DNA from: Actinomycetes bacterium
Lineage (GTDB): Bacteria > Actinomycetota > Acidimicrobiia > Acidimicrobiales > RAAP-2
Length of the DNA: 64,000 nucleotides
NCBI GenBank assembly: GCA_021848365.1
Contig: JAJZUS010000001.1
Location: 434,001-498,000, forward strand
Direction of reading: 5' to 3'
This document shows positions 1-8,837 of the stretch, piece by piece. The position numbers were made by a program, and so were the translations under genes. Within the stretch, counting starts at the first letter, position 1; every line of letters starts with the position of its first letter. Under the pieces are notes generated by a model that saw nothing but the letters and a program-made list of their open reading frames with translations, did no database searches and had not been told where the DNA came from.

Positions 1-381
1 CTCGTCCAGACCACCGGTCGTCGCAAGGAGGCCGTGGCGCGGGTGCGCCTGCGCCCGGGCACCGGCACGATCACGATCAACGGCCGCGCCTTCGACAACT
101 ACTTCCCCTCGGCGACCCACCGCCAGATCGTGATGGAGCCGCTGCGCCTCATCGACGTGCAGGAGACCTACGACGTGGACGCGACCCTGGAGGGTGGCGG
201 CATCGCCGGCCAGGCCGGGGCGCTGCGCCTGGGCATCGCCCGCTCGCTCGTCGAGACCGACGAGGCGGTTCGCCCGGCCCTCAAGAAGGCCGGACTCCTG
301 ACGCGCGACGCGCGCAAGAAGGAGACCAAGAAGTACGGGCTCAAGAAGGCTCGTAAGGCGCCCCAGTACTCGAAGCGCTAG
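1..381 (+). CDS. rpsI: 30S ribosomal protein S9, 5' truncated by window edge
   Basis: The reading frame is open from base 1, upstream of the ORF-track start at 34, so the gene begins outside the window. The visible part opens with the S9 signature [14 protein letters not shown], continues through [13 protein letters not shown], and ends in the basic tail [10 protein letters not shown] that reaches the decoding centre of the small subunit. This is the C-terminal portion of the universal protein (about 130 residues in the family; 126 codons seen here). In actinobacteria rpsI usually follows rplM, which would lie just outside. glmM starts 8 nt after the stop, which suggests cotranscription. Confidence 0.97.
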   Translation, partial: LVQTTGRRKEAVARVRLRPGTGTITINGRAFDNYFPSATHRQIVMEPLRLIDVQETYDVDATLEGGGIAGQAGALRLGIARSLVETDEAVRPALKKAGLLTRDARKKETKKYGLKKARKAPQYSKR

Positions 382-389
382 AGCCCACC

Positions 390-1676
390 GTGCGATTCGG
401 CACGGACGGCATCCGGGGACGGGCCGGCGAGGACGTCACCGTCGAGCTGGCCTACCGCCTGGGACGGGCGGTCGCGTCCGTGCTCGGCTCCCCGGTCGTC
501 GTCGGCTACGACACCCGTGAGAGCTCGCCCGAGCTCGCCGCGGCGGTCCTTGCGGGGGCCGCCGACGGCGGCGTGGCGACGACCAACCTGGGGGTCTTCA
601 CGACGCCCGGGGTGGCGGTCGTCGCCCGCCAGCGCGACGCCGTGGGCGTCGTCGTCTCGGCCTCCCACAATCCCTTCCGCGACAACGGCTTGAAGGTCCT
701 CGGCCGGGGCGGAGCGAAGCTCGACCGCACGACCGAGGCGGCCCTCGAGGCGGCCCTCGAGGCGGCCCTCGAGGCGGCACCCGCCCCCACCGACGCGCGG
801 CCCCTGCCCCCGGCCGACGCCGCGGCCGAGGGCCAGTACGTCGAGCACCTGCGCCGTCTCGTCCCGCTCGCGCCCGTCGCGCGACGCGTCGTCGTCGACT
901 GCGCGAACGGGGCGGCGAGCCACGTGGCCCCGGCCCTCCTCGCCGCGACCGGCGCCACGGTCGTCGCCCTGCACGACGCGCCCGACGGGCGCAACATCAA
1001 CGAGGGCTGCGGCTCGACCGCGCCGGGCGACCTCGCGGCCGCCGTGCGCGCTCACGGGGCCGACCTCGGCTTCGCCCTCGACGGCGACGCCGACCGACTC
1101 ATCTGCGTCGACGAGGCGGGCGCGGTCCGCGACGGCGACGACCTGCTCGTCCTCTTCGCCCTCGACCGCCACGAGCGGGGCCTCCTCGGCGGCGGCCTCG
1201 CCGTCACCTCGATGAGCAACCTCGGGCTGTGGCGCGCCCTCGGGGCGGCCGGCGTCGAGGTCGTCGAGACGGCCGTCGGCGACCGCCACGTGGTGGCCGC
1301 CCTCGAGGAGCGGGGCTGGCGCGTCGGGGGCGAGCAGTCGGGGCACCTGATCTTCAACGATCTGGCCCCGACGGGCGACGGCCTGCTGACCGCGCTGCTC
1401 GTGCTCGACCTCGTGGAGCGTCGCGGACCCCTCGGCGCCCTCGCGCGCCGGTCGTGGGCCCGCGTCCCCCAGGCCCTCGTCAACGTGGCCCGCGAGGAGT
1501 TCGACGAGGCGCGCGTACGGGACCTCGAAGCCGAGCTCGCCGCGGCCCACGACGTCGCTCCCGCCGACCGGCGGCTCGTGGTGCGCCCGTCGGGAACCGA
1601 GCCGGTCGTTCGCGTGATGGTCGAGAGCGTCGACGGGGGCTTCGTCGAGGAGTTCGTCGCGCGCCTGCGCGCCTGA
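390..1676 (+). CDS. glmM: Phosphoglucosamine mutase
   Basis: This cytosolic enzyme interconverts glucosamine-6-phosphate and glucosamine-1-phosphate, feeding UDP-GlcNAc for peptidoglycan. The 428 residues carry all family landmarks in order: N-terminal RFGTDGIRG, the phosphoserine loop VSASHNPFRDNG (catalytic Ser92), the metal loop DGDADR, the sugar loop GEQSGH, and the phosphate-binding RPSGTEPVVRV near the C-terminus. The start is a GTG 8 nt after rpsI with no clear Shine-Dalgarno sequence. It is directly upstream of glmS, which makes its substrate. An in-frame 12-bp tandem repeat adds a short Glu-Ala-Ala-Leu stretch after the phosphoserine domain. Confidence 0.97.
   Translation: MRFGTDGIRGRAGEDVTVELAYRLGRAVASVLGSPVVVGYDTRESSPELAAAVLAGAADGGVATTNLGVFTTPGVAVVARQRDAVGVVVSASHNPFRDNGLKVLGRGGAKLDRTTEAALEAALEAALEAAPAPTDARPLPPADAAAEGQYVEHLRRLVPLAPVARRVVVDCANGAASHVAPALLAATGATVVALHDAPDGRNINEGCGSTAPGDLAAAVRAHGADLGFALDGDADRLICVDEAGAVRDGDDLLVLFALDRHERGLLGGGLAVTSMSNLGLWRALGAAGVEVVETAVGDRHVVAALEERGWRVGGEQSGHLIFNDLAPTGDGLLTALLVLDLVERRGPLGALARRSWARVPQALVNVAREEFDEARVRDLEAELAAAHDVAPADRRLVVRPSGTEPVVRVMVESVDGGFVEEFVARLRA
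735..776 (+). repeat. 12-bp tandem repeat inside glmM (3.5 copies)
   Basis: The unit gaggcggccctc is repeated perfectly three times plus a half copy. It encodes an in-frame EAAL-type helix at about residues 116-130, between the phosphoserine loop and the next domain. It keeps the frame, so it changes only linker length. Confidence 0.85.
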
Positions 1677-1697
1677 GGGCTCGCGGAGGCCCCCGAG

Positions 1698-1703
1698 TAG
1701 GCT
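1698..1703 (+). promoter_or_regulatory. Leaderless-type -10 box of glmS
   Basis: TAGGCT ends 7 nt before the glmS ATG with no Shine-Dalgarno sequence between. This spacing would put transcription start at or beside the start codon, the arrangement known for leaderless actinobacterial mRNAs. Confidence 0.5.
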
Positions 1704-1710
1704 CGGGGCC

Positions 1711-3552
1711 ATGTGCGGCATCATCGGGGTCGTCGGGGCCGACGACGCGCTCGACACGCTGCTCGAGGGCCTGGCCCGCCTCGAATACCGCGGGTACGAC
1801 TCGGCGGGCGTCGCCCTGGTGCGCCCGGGCGAGACCTGGCGGGTGCGCACCGCCGCCGGCACCGAGTCGGTCGCCGCGCTGCGCGACGCCTGCGACGGGG
1901 CCCCGCCGGGCTTTCGCTCGGGCATCGGTCACACGCGCTGGGCGACCCACGGGGCGCCCGAGGCCGTCAACGCCCACCCGCACCTCGACTGCACCGGCCG
2001 GGTGGCGATCATCCACAACGGGATCATCGAGAACCACGTCGAGCTGCGCGCCGAGCTCGAGGCCCGCGGCCACGTCTTCACGTCGGTCACCGACTCCGAG
2101 GTGCTGGCGCACCTCGTCGAGGAGTCGCGCCGCGACGGCCTCGAGCTCACCGACGCGGTGCGCACGGCGCTGCGCGTGGTGCGCGGCGCCTTCGCCCTCG
2201 CGGCCGTCGACGCCGCGGAGCCCGACGTCATCGTCGCCGCCCGACGCCTCTCGCCCCTCATCGTCGGCACCGCGCGCGGGACGACCTACCTCGCCTCCGA
2301 CGTGCCGGCGATCCTCGACCGCGCGACCAACTTCTTCGCCCTCTCCGACGACGAGGTCGTGAGACTCGGGCCGGAGGGCGTGCGCGCCGTCGACCTCGAC
2401 GGCGCCCCGGTGCGGCTGCGCAGCCTGGCGATCGACTGGGACCTCGAGACCGCCGAGAAGGGCGGCTACGACGACTTCCTCTCCAAGGAGATCCACGAGC
2501 AGCCCGACGCCCTGCGGGCGACCCTGCTCGGGCGTCGCCGCGGCGACGGCCAGATCGCCTTCGACGAGCTGCGCGTGTCCGACGAGGAGCTCGCCGGGGT
2601 CCGCCGGGTCGTCCTGGTGGCGGCCGGCACCTCGCACCACGCGGCGCTCGTGGCGAAGTACGCGCTGGAGCGCTGGGCGCGCCTGCCCGTCGAGGTCGAC
2701 ATCTCCAGCGAGTATCGCTACCGCGACCCGGTCGTCGAGATCGGGACCCTCGTCATCGGGGTCTCCCAGAGCGGGGAGACCATCGACACCATCCAGGCGG
2801 TGCGCGAGGCCCGCCGCCGCGGCGCGCGCGTCGTCGCGGTGACCAACATCGTCGACTCGTCGCTCGCCCGCGAGGCCGACGCCGTCGTCTACACCCGCGC
2901 GGGGCTCGAGGTCTCGGTCGCCTCGACCAAGTCCTTCGTCGCCCAGGTCGCCGCCCTGGAGCTGCTGGCGCTGCGCCTCGCGCAGCTGCGCGGGACCCTC
3001 GCGTCCCTCGACGTCGAGAACCTCGTGCGGGCCCTCGAGGCGACGGGGCCCCTCGTCGCCGCGGCCCTCGAGCGCGCGGGCGAGGTCGAGCGGGTCGCCG
3101 CGGCCCTCGCCGGCAGTCGGGACTTCTTCTTCCTCGGGCGCGCGGCGGGCTTCCCGACGGCCCTCGAGGGCGCCCTCAAGCTGAAGGAGATCACCTACCT
3201 CCACGCCGAGGGCTACCCGGCCGGCGAGCTGAAGCACGGCCCCCTCGCCCTCATCGAGCCGGGGGTCGTGGTGGTGGCGATCGCCACCGACCCCGACCTC
3301 GAGGAGAAGCTCCTCTCCAACCTCGCCGAGGTGAAGGCCCGCGGCGCCACCGTGGTCGTGGTGGCGACCGACGACGACGAGTCCGTCGCCGCCCTCGCCG
3401 ACTACGTGCTGCGCGTGCCGGCCCTCGAGCCGCTCCTCAGCCCCGTCGTCGACGTCGTCCCGCTGCAGTTGCTCGCCTACTCGCTCGCCCGCCTCCTCGG
3501 GCGCAACGTGGACCGGCCGCGCAACCTCGCGAAGACCGTGACGGTGGAGTAG
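1711..3552 (+). CDS. glmS: Glutamine--fructose-6-phosphate aminotransferase (isomerizing)
   Basis: GlmS makes glucosamine-6-phosphate from fructose-6-phosphate and glutamine, the committed step to UDP-GlcNAc. At 613 residues it has the normal length. The N-terminus MCGIIGVVG exposes the nucleophilic Cys of the Ntn glutaminase domain (about 1-220, with RGYDSAG and THGAPE). Two SIS sugar-isomerase domains follow (about 290-425 and 460-600; SQSGETIDT, LKHGPLALIE), and the C-terminus RNLAKTVTVE is the conserved tail. Its own leaderless-type promoter lies in the 34-nt gap after glmM. Its stop overlaps the acpS GTG by one base. Confidence 0.98.
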   Translation: MCGIIGVVGADDALDTLLEGLARLEYRGYDSAGVALVRPGETWRVRTAAGTESVAALRDACDGAPPGFRSGIGHTRWATHGAPEAVNAHPHLDCTGRVAIIHNGIIENHVELRAELEARGHVFTSVTDSEVLAHLVEESRRDGLELTDAVRTALRVVRGAFALAAVDAAEPDVIVAARRLSPLIVGTARGTTYLASDVPAILDRATNFFALSDDEVVRLGPEGVRAVDLDGAPVRLRSLAIDWDLETAEKGGYDDFLSKEIHEQPDALRATLLGRRRGDGQIAFDELRVSDEELAGVRRVVLVAAGTSHHAALVAKYALERWARLPVEVDISSEYRYRDPVVEIGTLVIGVSQSGETIDTIQAVREARRRGARVVAVTNIVDSSLAREADAVVYTRAGLEVSVASTKSFVAQVAALELLALRLAQLRGTLASLDVENLVRALEATGPLVAAALERAGEVERVAAALAGSRDFFFLGRAAGFPTALEGALKLKEITYLHAEGYPAGELKHGPLALIEPGVVVVAIATDPDLEEKLLSNLAEVKARGATVVVVATDDDESVAALADYVLRVPALEPLLSPVVDVVPLQLLAYSLARLLGRNVDRPRNLAKTVTVE

Positions 3553-3929
3553 TGGCCGTCACGGGCATCGGGGTGGACGTCGTGGACGTCGCGCGCTTCC
3601 AGCTGGCCCGCGACCGCCACCCCCGGATCCTCGAGCGCCTCTTCACCGAGGGCGAGCGGCGCGACGCGCGCGGCGCGACGCAACGCTACGCGGCCCGCTT
3701 CGCGGCGAAGGAGGCCGTGATGAAGAGCCTCGGGGTCGGGGTCGGCTCGGTGCCCTGGCAGTCGATCGAGACCGTGAAGGCCCCCTCGGGCGCCCCCTCG
3801 GTTCGCCTGCACGGCGCGGCCGCCGAGCTCGCCGCGCGTCGCGGGGTCGTGCGCTTCTCCCTCTCGCTCACGCACAGTGACCTCACGGCCATCGCGATGG
3901 TGGTGGCGGAGGGCGACGATGCCCGTTGA
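3552..3929 (+). CDS. acpS: Holo-[acyl-carrier-protein] synthase
   Basis: This 125-residue 4'-phosphopantetheinyl transferase activates acyl carrier protein with CoA. The family signatures are present: GIGVDVVDVARF near the N-terminus (Mg-binding Asp), RYAARFAAKEAVMKSLG in the middle (catalytic Glu and Lys), and SLTHSDLTAIAMVVAE at the end. The ORF track buries it in a longer frame; the real start is the GTG overlapping the glmS stop (TAGTG). It overlaps alr by 11 nt. The acpS-alr pairing is common in actinobacteria. Confidence 0.95.
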   Translation: MAVTGIGVDVVDVARFQLARDRHPRILERLFTEGERRDARGATQRYAARFAAKEAVMKSLGVGVGSVPWQSIETVKAPSGAPSVRLHGAAAELAARRGVVRFSLSLTHSDLTAIAMVVAEGDDAR

Positions 3930-5070
3930 GGGGGTGCGCCGACCGGCCTGGGCCGAGATCTCGCGCTCGGCCCTCGCCCACAACGTGGACGCCCTGCGCG
4001 GGGTGATCGGCCCGACCCGGCTCTGCGCCGTCGTGAAGGCCAACGGCTACGGCCACGGCGCCCCCCTCGCCGCGCGGGCCGCCCTCGACGGCGGCGCCGA
4101 CGCCCTCGCGGTCGCGATCGTCGACGAGGGGATCGAGCTACGCGGCGCCGGCATTAGCGAGCCGATCCTGCTGCTCGCGGAGATCCCGGCCGAGACCATC
4201 CCCGACGCCCTCAGCCACTCCCTCACCCTGACCGTCGGGTCGCTCGCCGGCGCGCGGGCGGCCGTCGCGGCCGCCGAGCGTCTGGGCGGCCTGCACCGCG
4301 TGCACCTGAAGGTCGACACCGGCATGCACCGCATGGGGGTCGTCCCCGAGGAGGTGGGGCCGGCCGTCGCGATCCTCACCGCGTCGCGTCACGTCGACCT
4401 GGAGGGGATCTTCACCCACTTCTCCGTCGCCGACGGCCCGAGCGAGGGGGACCGGGCCTTCACGGCGACCCAGATCGAGGTCTTCACCCGCGTGGTCGAC
4501 GAGCTGCGCGCCGCCGGGGCGTGCCCGCGCGTGGTGCACGCGGCGAACTCCGCCGGGGCCCTCGGGTATCCGGGGTCGCGCTTCGACATGGTGCGCGTCG
4601 GGCTCGCCCTCTACGGCTACCTGCCCGACGCCTGGCTCGGCCGGGCCCTCGCCGCGGCCGGGACGGCCCTCGAGCCGGCCCTCACCCTGCGGGCCCAGGT
4701 CGTGGCGATCCACCGGGTGCGCGCCGGTGAACGCCCGAGCTACGGGCGTCGACGGGCGCTCACCCGCGACGCCACGATCGCGACGGTCCCCTTCGGGTAC
4801 GCCGACGGCTACCCCCGTCGGCTCTTCGAGGCCGGGGCGGAGGTCCTCATCCAGGGACGGCGCTACCCGCTCGCCGGGACGGTCACCATGGACCAGATCC
4901 TCGTCGACTGCGGCGACGACCCGGTCGAGGTCGGCGACGACGTCGTGCTGCTCGGCACCCAGGGCGAGGAGACGGTGAGCGCCGACGAGTGGGCCCGGCG
5001 GGCCGCCACCATCTCCTGGGAGATCCTCTGCGGCATCGGGGCGCGCGTACCGCGCGTCGTGGTGGACTGA
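3919..5070 (+). CDS. alr: Alanine racemase
   Basis: Alr converts L- to D-alanine for peptidoglycan. The protein has 383 residues from the ATG at 3919, which I prefer to the track start at 3877 because it leaves the conserved N-terminus RPAWAEISRSALAHNV. The PLP lysine sits in VVKANGYGHG (Lys40) and the opposing catalytic Tyr in SYGRRR (Tyr275). VHLKVDTGMHRMGV and TVPFGYADGYPRR are further family motifs. The gene overlaps acpS upstream by 11 nt, and its stop overlaps the following ATG. Confidence 0.96.
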   Translation: MPVEGVRRPAWAEISRSALAHNVDALRGVIGPTRLCAVVKANGYGHGAPLAARAALDGGADALAVAIVDEGIELRGAGISEPILLLAEIPAETIPDALSHSLTLTVGSLAGARAAVAAAERLGGLHRVHLKVDTGMHRMGVVPEEVGPAVAILTASRHVDLEGIFTHFSVADGPSEGDRAFTATQIEVFTRVVDELRAAGACPRVVHAANSAGALGYPGSRFDMVRVGLALYGYLPDAWLGRALAAAGTALEPALTLRAQVVAIHRVRAGERPSYGRRRALTRDATIATVPFGYADGYPRRLFEAGAEVLIQGRRYPLAGTVTMDQILVDCGDDPVEVGDDVVLLGTQGEETVSADEWARRAATISWEILCGIGARVPRVVVD

Positions 5071-5615
5071 TGGAGATCGACCTCGCGGAGCTGCCCGCCT
5101 GCACCCGCTGCGGACTCGCCGCCACGCGCCAGCGCGTCGTCGTGGGGAGCGGGCCGGCGACGGCCGAGCTCGTCCTCGTCGGCGAGGCGCCCGGTCGCGA
5201 GGAGGACGAGGGCGGGGAGCCCTTCATCGGCCGCAGCGGCCGTCTGCTCTTCCGACTGATCGAGGAGGAGGTCGGGCGCACCCGCGCGCAGTGCTACGTG
5301 ACCAACACCGTGAAGTGCCGGCCGCCGGGCAACCGGGTCCCGGCCCGCGACGAGCTGGCGGCCTGTCGGCCCTGGCTCCTCGCCCAGCTGGCGAGCCTGG
5401 CGCCCCGGGTGACGCTGACGCTCGGCCTCACGGCGGCGCGCGAGGTGCTCGGGGCGACGCTCCCAATGGGGCGGATCCACGGGCGGCCCCGCCACCTCAC
5501 GACCGGCACCGGCGTCGCCACCTACCACCCGGCCGCCGCGCTGCGCGACCCGTCGCTCGTGGAGGTCGTGCGGGCCGACCTGCGCGTGGTGCGCTCGCTG
5601 CTGGAGGCCGCGTGA
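5070..5615 (+). CDS. Family 4 (iron-sulfur) uracil-DNA glycosylase
   Basis: The 181-residue protein belongs to the UDG superfamily that removes uracil from DNA. The uracil-binding motif [12 protein letters not shown] and the HPAA motif near the C-terminus identify family 4. Four cysteines at 11, 14, 83 and 99 match the spacing of the [4Fe-4S] ligands in that family. The start is the ATG overlapping the alr stop; the track start is upstream and not supported. It is inserted in an otherwise classic alr-tsaE-tsaB-rimI-tsaD run and is translationally coupled on both sides. Family 5 is the main alternative; the intact GEAPGxxED motif argues for family 4. Confidence 0.92.
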   Translation: MEIDLAELPACTRCGLAATRQRVVVGSGPATAELVLVGEAPGREEDEGGEPFIGRSGRLLFRLIEEEVGRTRAQCYVTNTVKCRPPGNRVPARDELAACRPWLLAQLASLAPRVTLTLGLTAAREVLGATLPMGRIHGRPRHLTTGTGVATYHPAAALRDPSLVEVVRADLRVVRSLLEAA

Positions 5616-6073
5616 GCCGCCACTGCGCGAGTCCCGAGGCCACCGAGGCCGCGGGCGAGGAGTTCGCCCGACTGCTCGAGCCGGGTGACGTCGTCCTGCT
5701 GAGCGGGCCGCTCGGGGCCGGTAAGACGACCTTCGTGAAGGGCGTGGCGCGCGGGCTGGGGGTGCGCGAGCGGGTGACGAGCCCCACCTTCACGGTGGTG
5801 CGCGAGCACCACGCCGACGGTGCCCGCGGAATCCGCACCCTGCTGCACGCCGACGTCTACCGGCTCGGCTCGCTCGACGAGGTCGTCGACCTCGCCCTCG
5901 GGGAGCTCGTCGAGGAGGGTGCCGTCGCGCTCGTCGAGTGGGGCGAGGTGGCGGCCGCCGTCTTCGGCGAGGACGTCATCACCCTCGAGATCACGCCCGA
6001 GGACGACGCGCGCACCCTGCGGGTCGGTGGCGCGGCGGCCCGGGATCGCGCGGGACTGGCGGCGTGGCGATGA
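5612..6073 (+). CDS. tsaE: tRNA t6A biosynthesis ATPase TsaE
   Basis: TsaE is the ATPase that works with TsaB and TsaD to attach threonylcarbamoyl to A37 of ANN-decoding tRNAs. The 153-residue protein has the Walker A motif [14 protein letters not shown], then [10 protein letters not shown] and HADVYRLGS, and ends with the acidic-rich VEWGE segment typical of the family. Start GTG 5612 overlaps the glycosylase stop by 4 nt (GTGA), and its own stop overlaps tsaB (ATGA). All three Tsa genes plus rimI lie within 2.7 kb, so the proteins are probably made in stoichiometric amounts. Confidence 0.95.
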   Translation: MSRHCASPEATEAAGEEFARLLEPGDVVLLSGPLGAGKTTFVKGVARGLGVRERVTSPTFTVVREHHADGARGIRTLLHADVYRLGSLDEVVDLALGELVEEGAVALVEWGEVAAAVFGEDVITLEITPEDDARTLRVGGAAARDRAGLAAWR

Positions 6074-6735
6074 GGATCCTCGCGATCGAGACCTCGACGA
6101 GCGCCTGCGCGGCGGCCCTCGAGGTCGACGGGGTCGTCACCGTCGAGGTGGTCGAGGGGGAGCGGCGCCACACCGAGACGCTGGCCCCGGCCATCGCGTC
6201 CCTGCTCGAGGGGGCCGGGCTGCGTCCCCGCGACCTCGAGCGCGTCGTGGTCGATCGCGGCCCCGGGCTCTTCACCGGGTTGCGGGTCGGCCTCGCGACC
6301 GCCCAGGCCCTCGCCGACGCCACGGGGGCCGCGCTCGTCGGGGTGAGCTCGCTCGAGCTCCTGGCGCGCGGCGCGCGGGACGCCGGCGCCACCGGGACCC
6401 TGCTCGCGGTCGTCGACGCCCGCCGCGGCGAGGTCTTCGTGCAGGGCTTCGACCTCGCGACGACGACGCCCCTCGACGAGCCGCGGGTGGCCCGTCCCGA
6501 GGAGGTCGCGACGCGGGTCCGGGCCCTCCCGTCCTGCATCCTCGCGGGCGACGGCGCCCGCCGCTACCGGGACCTCCTCGTCGACCTCCCCGGCGCCCTC
6601 GTCCTCGACCTCGCGGTCCCGCCGGTCGCGGCGGCCCTCACGCTCGGCCGCGACCGCGCGCCGGGCGCCGTCGCGCCCCTCTACCTGCGCGAGGCCGACG
6701 CCGTCATCAACTTCGCGACGCGCGAGCGGTCGTGA
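6070..6735 (+). CDS. tsaB: tRNA t6A biosynthesis protein TsaB
   Basis: TsaB is the non-catalytic ASKHA-fold partner that holds TsaD in the t6A transferase complex. The 221 residues start with [17 protein letters not shown], the phosphate-1-like loop, followed by RGPGLFTGLRVGLATAQAL, the most conserved block of the family. Unlike TsaD it lacks the HxxxH metal motif, as expected. The ATG at 6070 overlaps the tsaE stop; the track start is 132 nt upstream inside tsaE and is not needed. The stop overlaps rimI by 4 nt. Confidence 0.95.
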   Translation: MRILAIETSTSACAAALEVDGVVTVEVVEGERRHTETLAPAIASLLEGAGLRPRDLERVVVDRGPGLFTGLRVGLATAQALADATGAALVGVSSLELLARGARDAGATGTLLAVVDARRGEVFVQGFDLATTTPLDEPRVARPEEVATRVRALPSCILAGDGARRYRDLLVDLPGALVLDLAVPPVAAALTLGRDRAPGAVAPLYLREADAVINFATRERS

Positions 6736-7205
6736 GCCTGGTCCTGCGAGCCGCCGAGCGGCGCGACGTGCCCGAGCTGCTCGTCATCGAGCAGTCCCAG
6801 TTCCCCGAGCCCTGGAGTCGCGGCATGCTGCTCGACGAGCTGAGCCAGGTCGCGACGCGGCGCTACGTGGTCGCCGTCGAGGAGGGACGCATCGTCGGCT
6901 ACTGCGGGGTCATGACGGTCGTCGACGAGCTCCACGTCAACACCATCGCCGCCGCGCCCGGCGAGGAGGGCCGGGGCGTCGCCACGCGGCTCCTCGCCGA
7001 CGCGCTCGACGACGCGGCGGCCCGCGGGCTGGTGCGGGCGACCCTCGAGGTCGCCGTCTCCAACGTGCGGGCCCAGGCCCTCTACCAGCGCTTCGGCTTC
7101 GCACCCGTCGGGGTGCGCAAGAACTACTACGCCCGGACCCGCGAGGACGCCCTCGTCATGTGGGCCGACCTGCCGGCGCGGCGCGTCGAGCCCCGCGAGT
7201 CCTGA
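6732..7205 (+). CDS. rimI: Ribosomal protein S18 alanine N-acetyltransferase
   Basis: This is a GNAT-fold acetyltransferase of 157 residues, in the position and family of RimI, which acetylates the N-terminal alanine of ribosomal protein S18. Motif V/A for acetyl-CoA is seen as IAAAPGEEGRGVATRLL, and EVAVSNVRAQALYQRFGFAPVGVRKNYY is the characteristic C-terminal half. Start GTG overlaps the tsaB stop (GTGA). In many actinobacteria rimI is fused to or sits between tsaB and tsaD, which matches this context. The assignment to RimI rather than another GNAT rests mainly on sequence plus position. Confidence 0.92.
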   Translation: MSLVLRAAERRDVPELLVIEQSQFPEPWSRGMLLDELSQVATRRYVVAVEEGRIVGYCGVMTVVDELHVNTIAAAPGEEGRGVATRLLADALDDAAARGLVRATLEVAVSNVRAQALYQRFGFAPVGVRKNYYARTREDALVMWADLPARRVEPRES

Positions 7206-7215
7206 GGGCGAGCCC

Positions 7216-7221
7216 TACGCT
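7216..7221 (+). promoter_or_regulatory. Leaderless-type -10 box of tsaD
   Basis: TACGCT lies 6 nt before the tsaD GTG in the only gap (22 nt) of the tsa cluster, and no Shine-Dalgarno sequence is visible. An internal leaderless promoter is the simplest reading. Confidence 0.45.
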
Positions 7222-7227
7222 GGTCGC

Positions 7228-8232
7228 GTGAGAGTCCTCGGGATCGAGACCAGCTGCGACGAGACGGCCGCCGCCGTCGTCGAGAGCGGGTGGCGCGTCG
7301 CGAGCTCGGTCGTCGAGTCCTCGCTCGAGATCCACCGCGACTACGGCGGGGTCGTCCCCGAGCTGGCCGGCCGGGCCCACCTGACGACGATCGGGCCGGT
7401 CGTGCGCCGGGCCCTCGAGGGCGCCGGGCTCGACCCCCACGACCCCGCGATCGACGCGGTCGCCGTCACCAGCGGGCCGGGCCTCATCGGCTCGCTGCTG
7501 GTGGGACTCTCGGCCGCGAAGGCCTACGCCCTCGCCTGGGAGCGACCGCTCGTCGCCGTCAACCACCTCGAGGGCCACCTCTTCGCCCCGCTGCTCGAGG
7601 CGCCCGCGCTGCGCTTCCCCCTCCTCACGCTGCTCGCCTCGGGAGGCCACACGATGCTCGTCCTGCAGCGCTCGGCCGGCGAGCACGAGGTGCTCGGCGA
7701 GACGATCGACGACGCGGCGGGCGAGGCCTACGACAAGATCGCCCGCTGGCTGGGCCTCGGGTATCCCGGCGGGCCGCCCATCGACCGACTGGCCCGCGAG
7801 GGCGACGCCGGCGCGCTGCGCCTGCCCGCCTCGATGCTCGGTCCCGGCCTCGACTTCTCGTTCTCGGGGCTGAAGACGGCCGTGGTCCGCCAGGTGGGCG
7901 CGCGACCGGACCTCGGCGTCGCCGACGTGGCCGCCTCGTTCCAGGCGGCCGTCGTCGAGCAGCTGACCCGCAAGCTGGCCGGGGCCCTCGAGCGCTACGA
8001 GGTGGCCGGCCTCGCGCTCGCCGGCGGCGTCGCGGCGAACGGTCAGCTGCGCGAGGCGGTGGTGGCGCTCGCCGCCGACCGGGGCCTCGAGGCCCACCTG
8101 CCGAGTCGCGAGATGTGCACCGACAACGCGGCGATGATCGCCGCGGCCGGGCTGGCGCACGCGGCCCGCGGCGACTACGCCCCCCTCGACCTGCCGGCCG
8201 ATCCGGGGTGGTCGCTCGAGGCGGTCCACTGA
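7228..8232 (+). CDS. tsaD: tRNA N6-threonylcarbamoyladenosine transferase TsaD
   Basis: TsaD (YgjD/Kae1 family) transfers the threonylcarbamoyl group to A37 of tRNA. The protein has 334 residues. It opens with MRVLGIETSCDETAAAVV, contains the metal-binding pair His113/His117 in NHLEGHLFAP, and has SGGHTMLV, the LDFSFSGLKTAV block and LAGGVAANGQLR. The C-terminal MCTDNAAMIAAAG carries the third metal ligand. The start is GTG with a leaderless-type promoter. The stop overlaps the pdxH ATG by one base. Confidence 0.97.
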   Translation: MRVLGIETSCDETAAAVVESGWRVASSVVESSLEIHRDYGGVVPELAGRAHLTTIGPVVRRALEGAGLDPHDPAIDAVAVTSGPGLIGSLLVGLSAAKAYALAWERPLVAVNHLEGHLFAPLLEAPALRFPLLTLLASGGHTMLVLQRSAGEHEVLGETIDDAAGEAYDKIARWLGLGYPGGPPIDRLAREGDAGALRLPASMLGPGLDFSFSGLKTAVVRQVGARPDLGVADVAASFQAAVVEQLTRKLAGALERYEVAGLALAGGVAANGQLREAVVALAADRGLEAHLPSREMCTDNAAMIAAAGLAHAARGDYAPLDLPADPGWSLEAVH

Positions 8233-8837
8233 TGGCGCGCTGGGAGCCCTTCGACCTCGCGGCGTCCGACCCCGACCCGATGGTCCAGTTCCGCGCGTGG
8301 TTCGACGAGGGCGACGAGATGCCCGAGCGTGACGCCGTCGCCCTCGCGACGGCCGACGCGGCGGGACGGCCCAGCGTGCGCATGGTCCTCCTGCGCCACG
8401 TGGACGCGACCTCGGTGGGCTGGTACACGAACTACGAGTCGCACAAGGGCCTCGACCTCGCGGCCAACCCGACGGCCGCCCTGCTCTGGTGGTGCGAGCC
8501 CCGCGGGCGCCAGGTGCGCTTCGAGGGCCCGGTCGCGCGCGCGACGCCCGAGGAGTCCGACGCCTACTTCGCGGGACGTCCCCGGGGACACCAGGTCGGC
8601 GCCCACGCGAGCCCGCAGAGCCGACCCATTCCCGACCGGGCCTGGCTGGAACGGCGGGCCGAGGAGATCGAGGCGCGCTTCGCGGACGGGCCCGTGCCCC
8701 GACCCGCGCACTGGGGCGGCTACCGCCTGACCCCGACGCTCGTCGAGTTCTTCCAGCAGCGCCCCGACCGGCTCCACGACCGGGTCGTCTACCTGCGCCA
8801 GGGGGACGACTGGCGTCGGGAGCGCTGGGCCCCCTAG
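8232..8837 (+). CDS. pdxH: Pyridoxamine 5'-phosphate oxidase
   Basis: PdxH is the FMN enzyme that oxidises pyridoxine/pyridoxamine 5'-phosphate to PLP. The 201 residues show PSVRMVLLRHVD and FYTN-like WYTNYESHKG for FMN and phosphate binding, the ASPQSRPI loop, and the C-terminal substrate motif RLHDRVVYLRQGDDWRRERWAP. The start ATG 8232 lies on the tsaD stop; the track frame begins far upstream inside tsaD. It supplies the cofactor needed by Alr in the same cluster. It ends convergently with the MFS gene, the two TAG stops sharing one CTAG. Confidence 0.95.
   Translation: MARWEPFDLAASDPDPMVQFRAWFDEGDEMPERDAVALATADAAGRPSVRMVLLRHVDATSVGWYTNYESHKGLDLAANPTAALLWWCEPRGRQVRFEGPVARATPEESDAYFAGRPRGHQVGAHASPQSRPIPDRAWLERRAEEIEARFADGPVPRPAHWGGYRLTPTLVEFFQQRPDRLHDRVVYLRQGDDWRRERWAP

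Noticed and set aside
378-1925. 515-aa minus-strand ORF antisense to glmM/glmS
   Set aside because: Shadow of GC-rich coding DNA: the opposite strand carries intact glmM and glmS with all motifs, and this frame is low-complexity Arg/Gly/Asp-rich with no domain.
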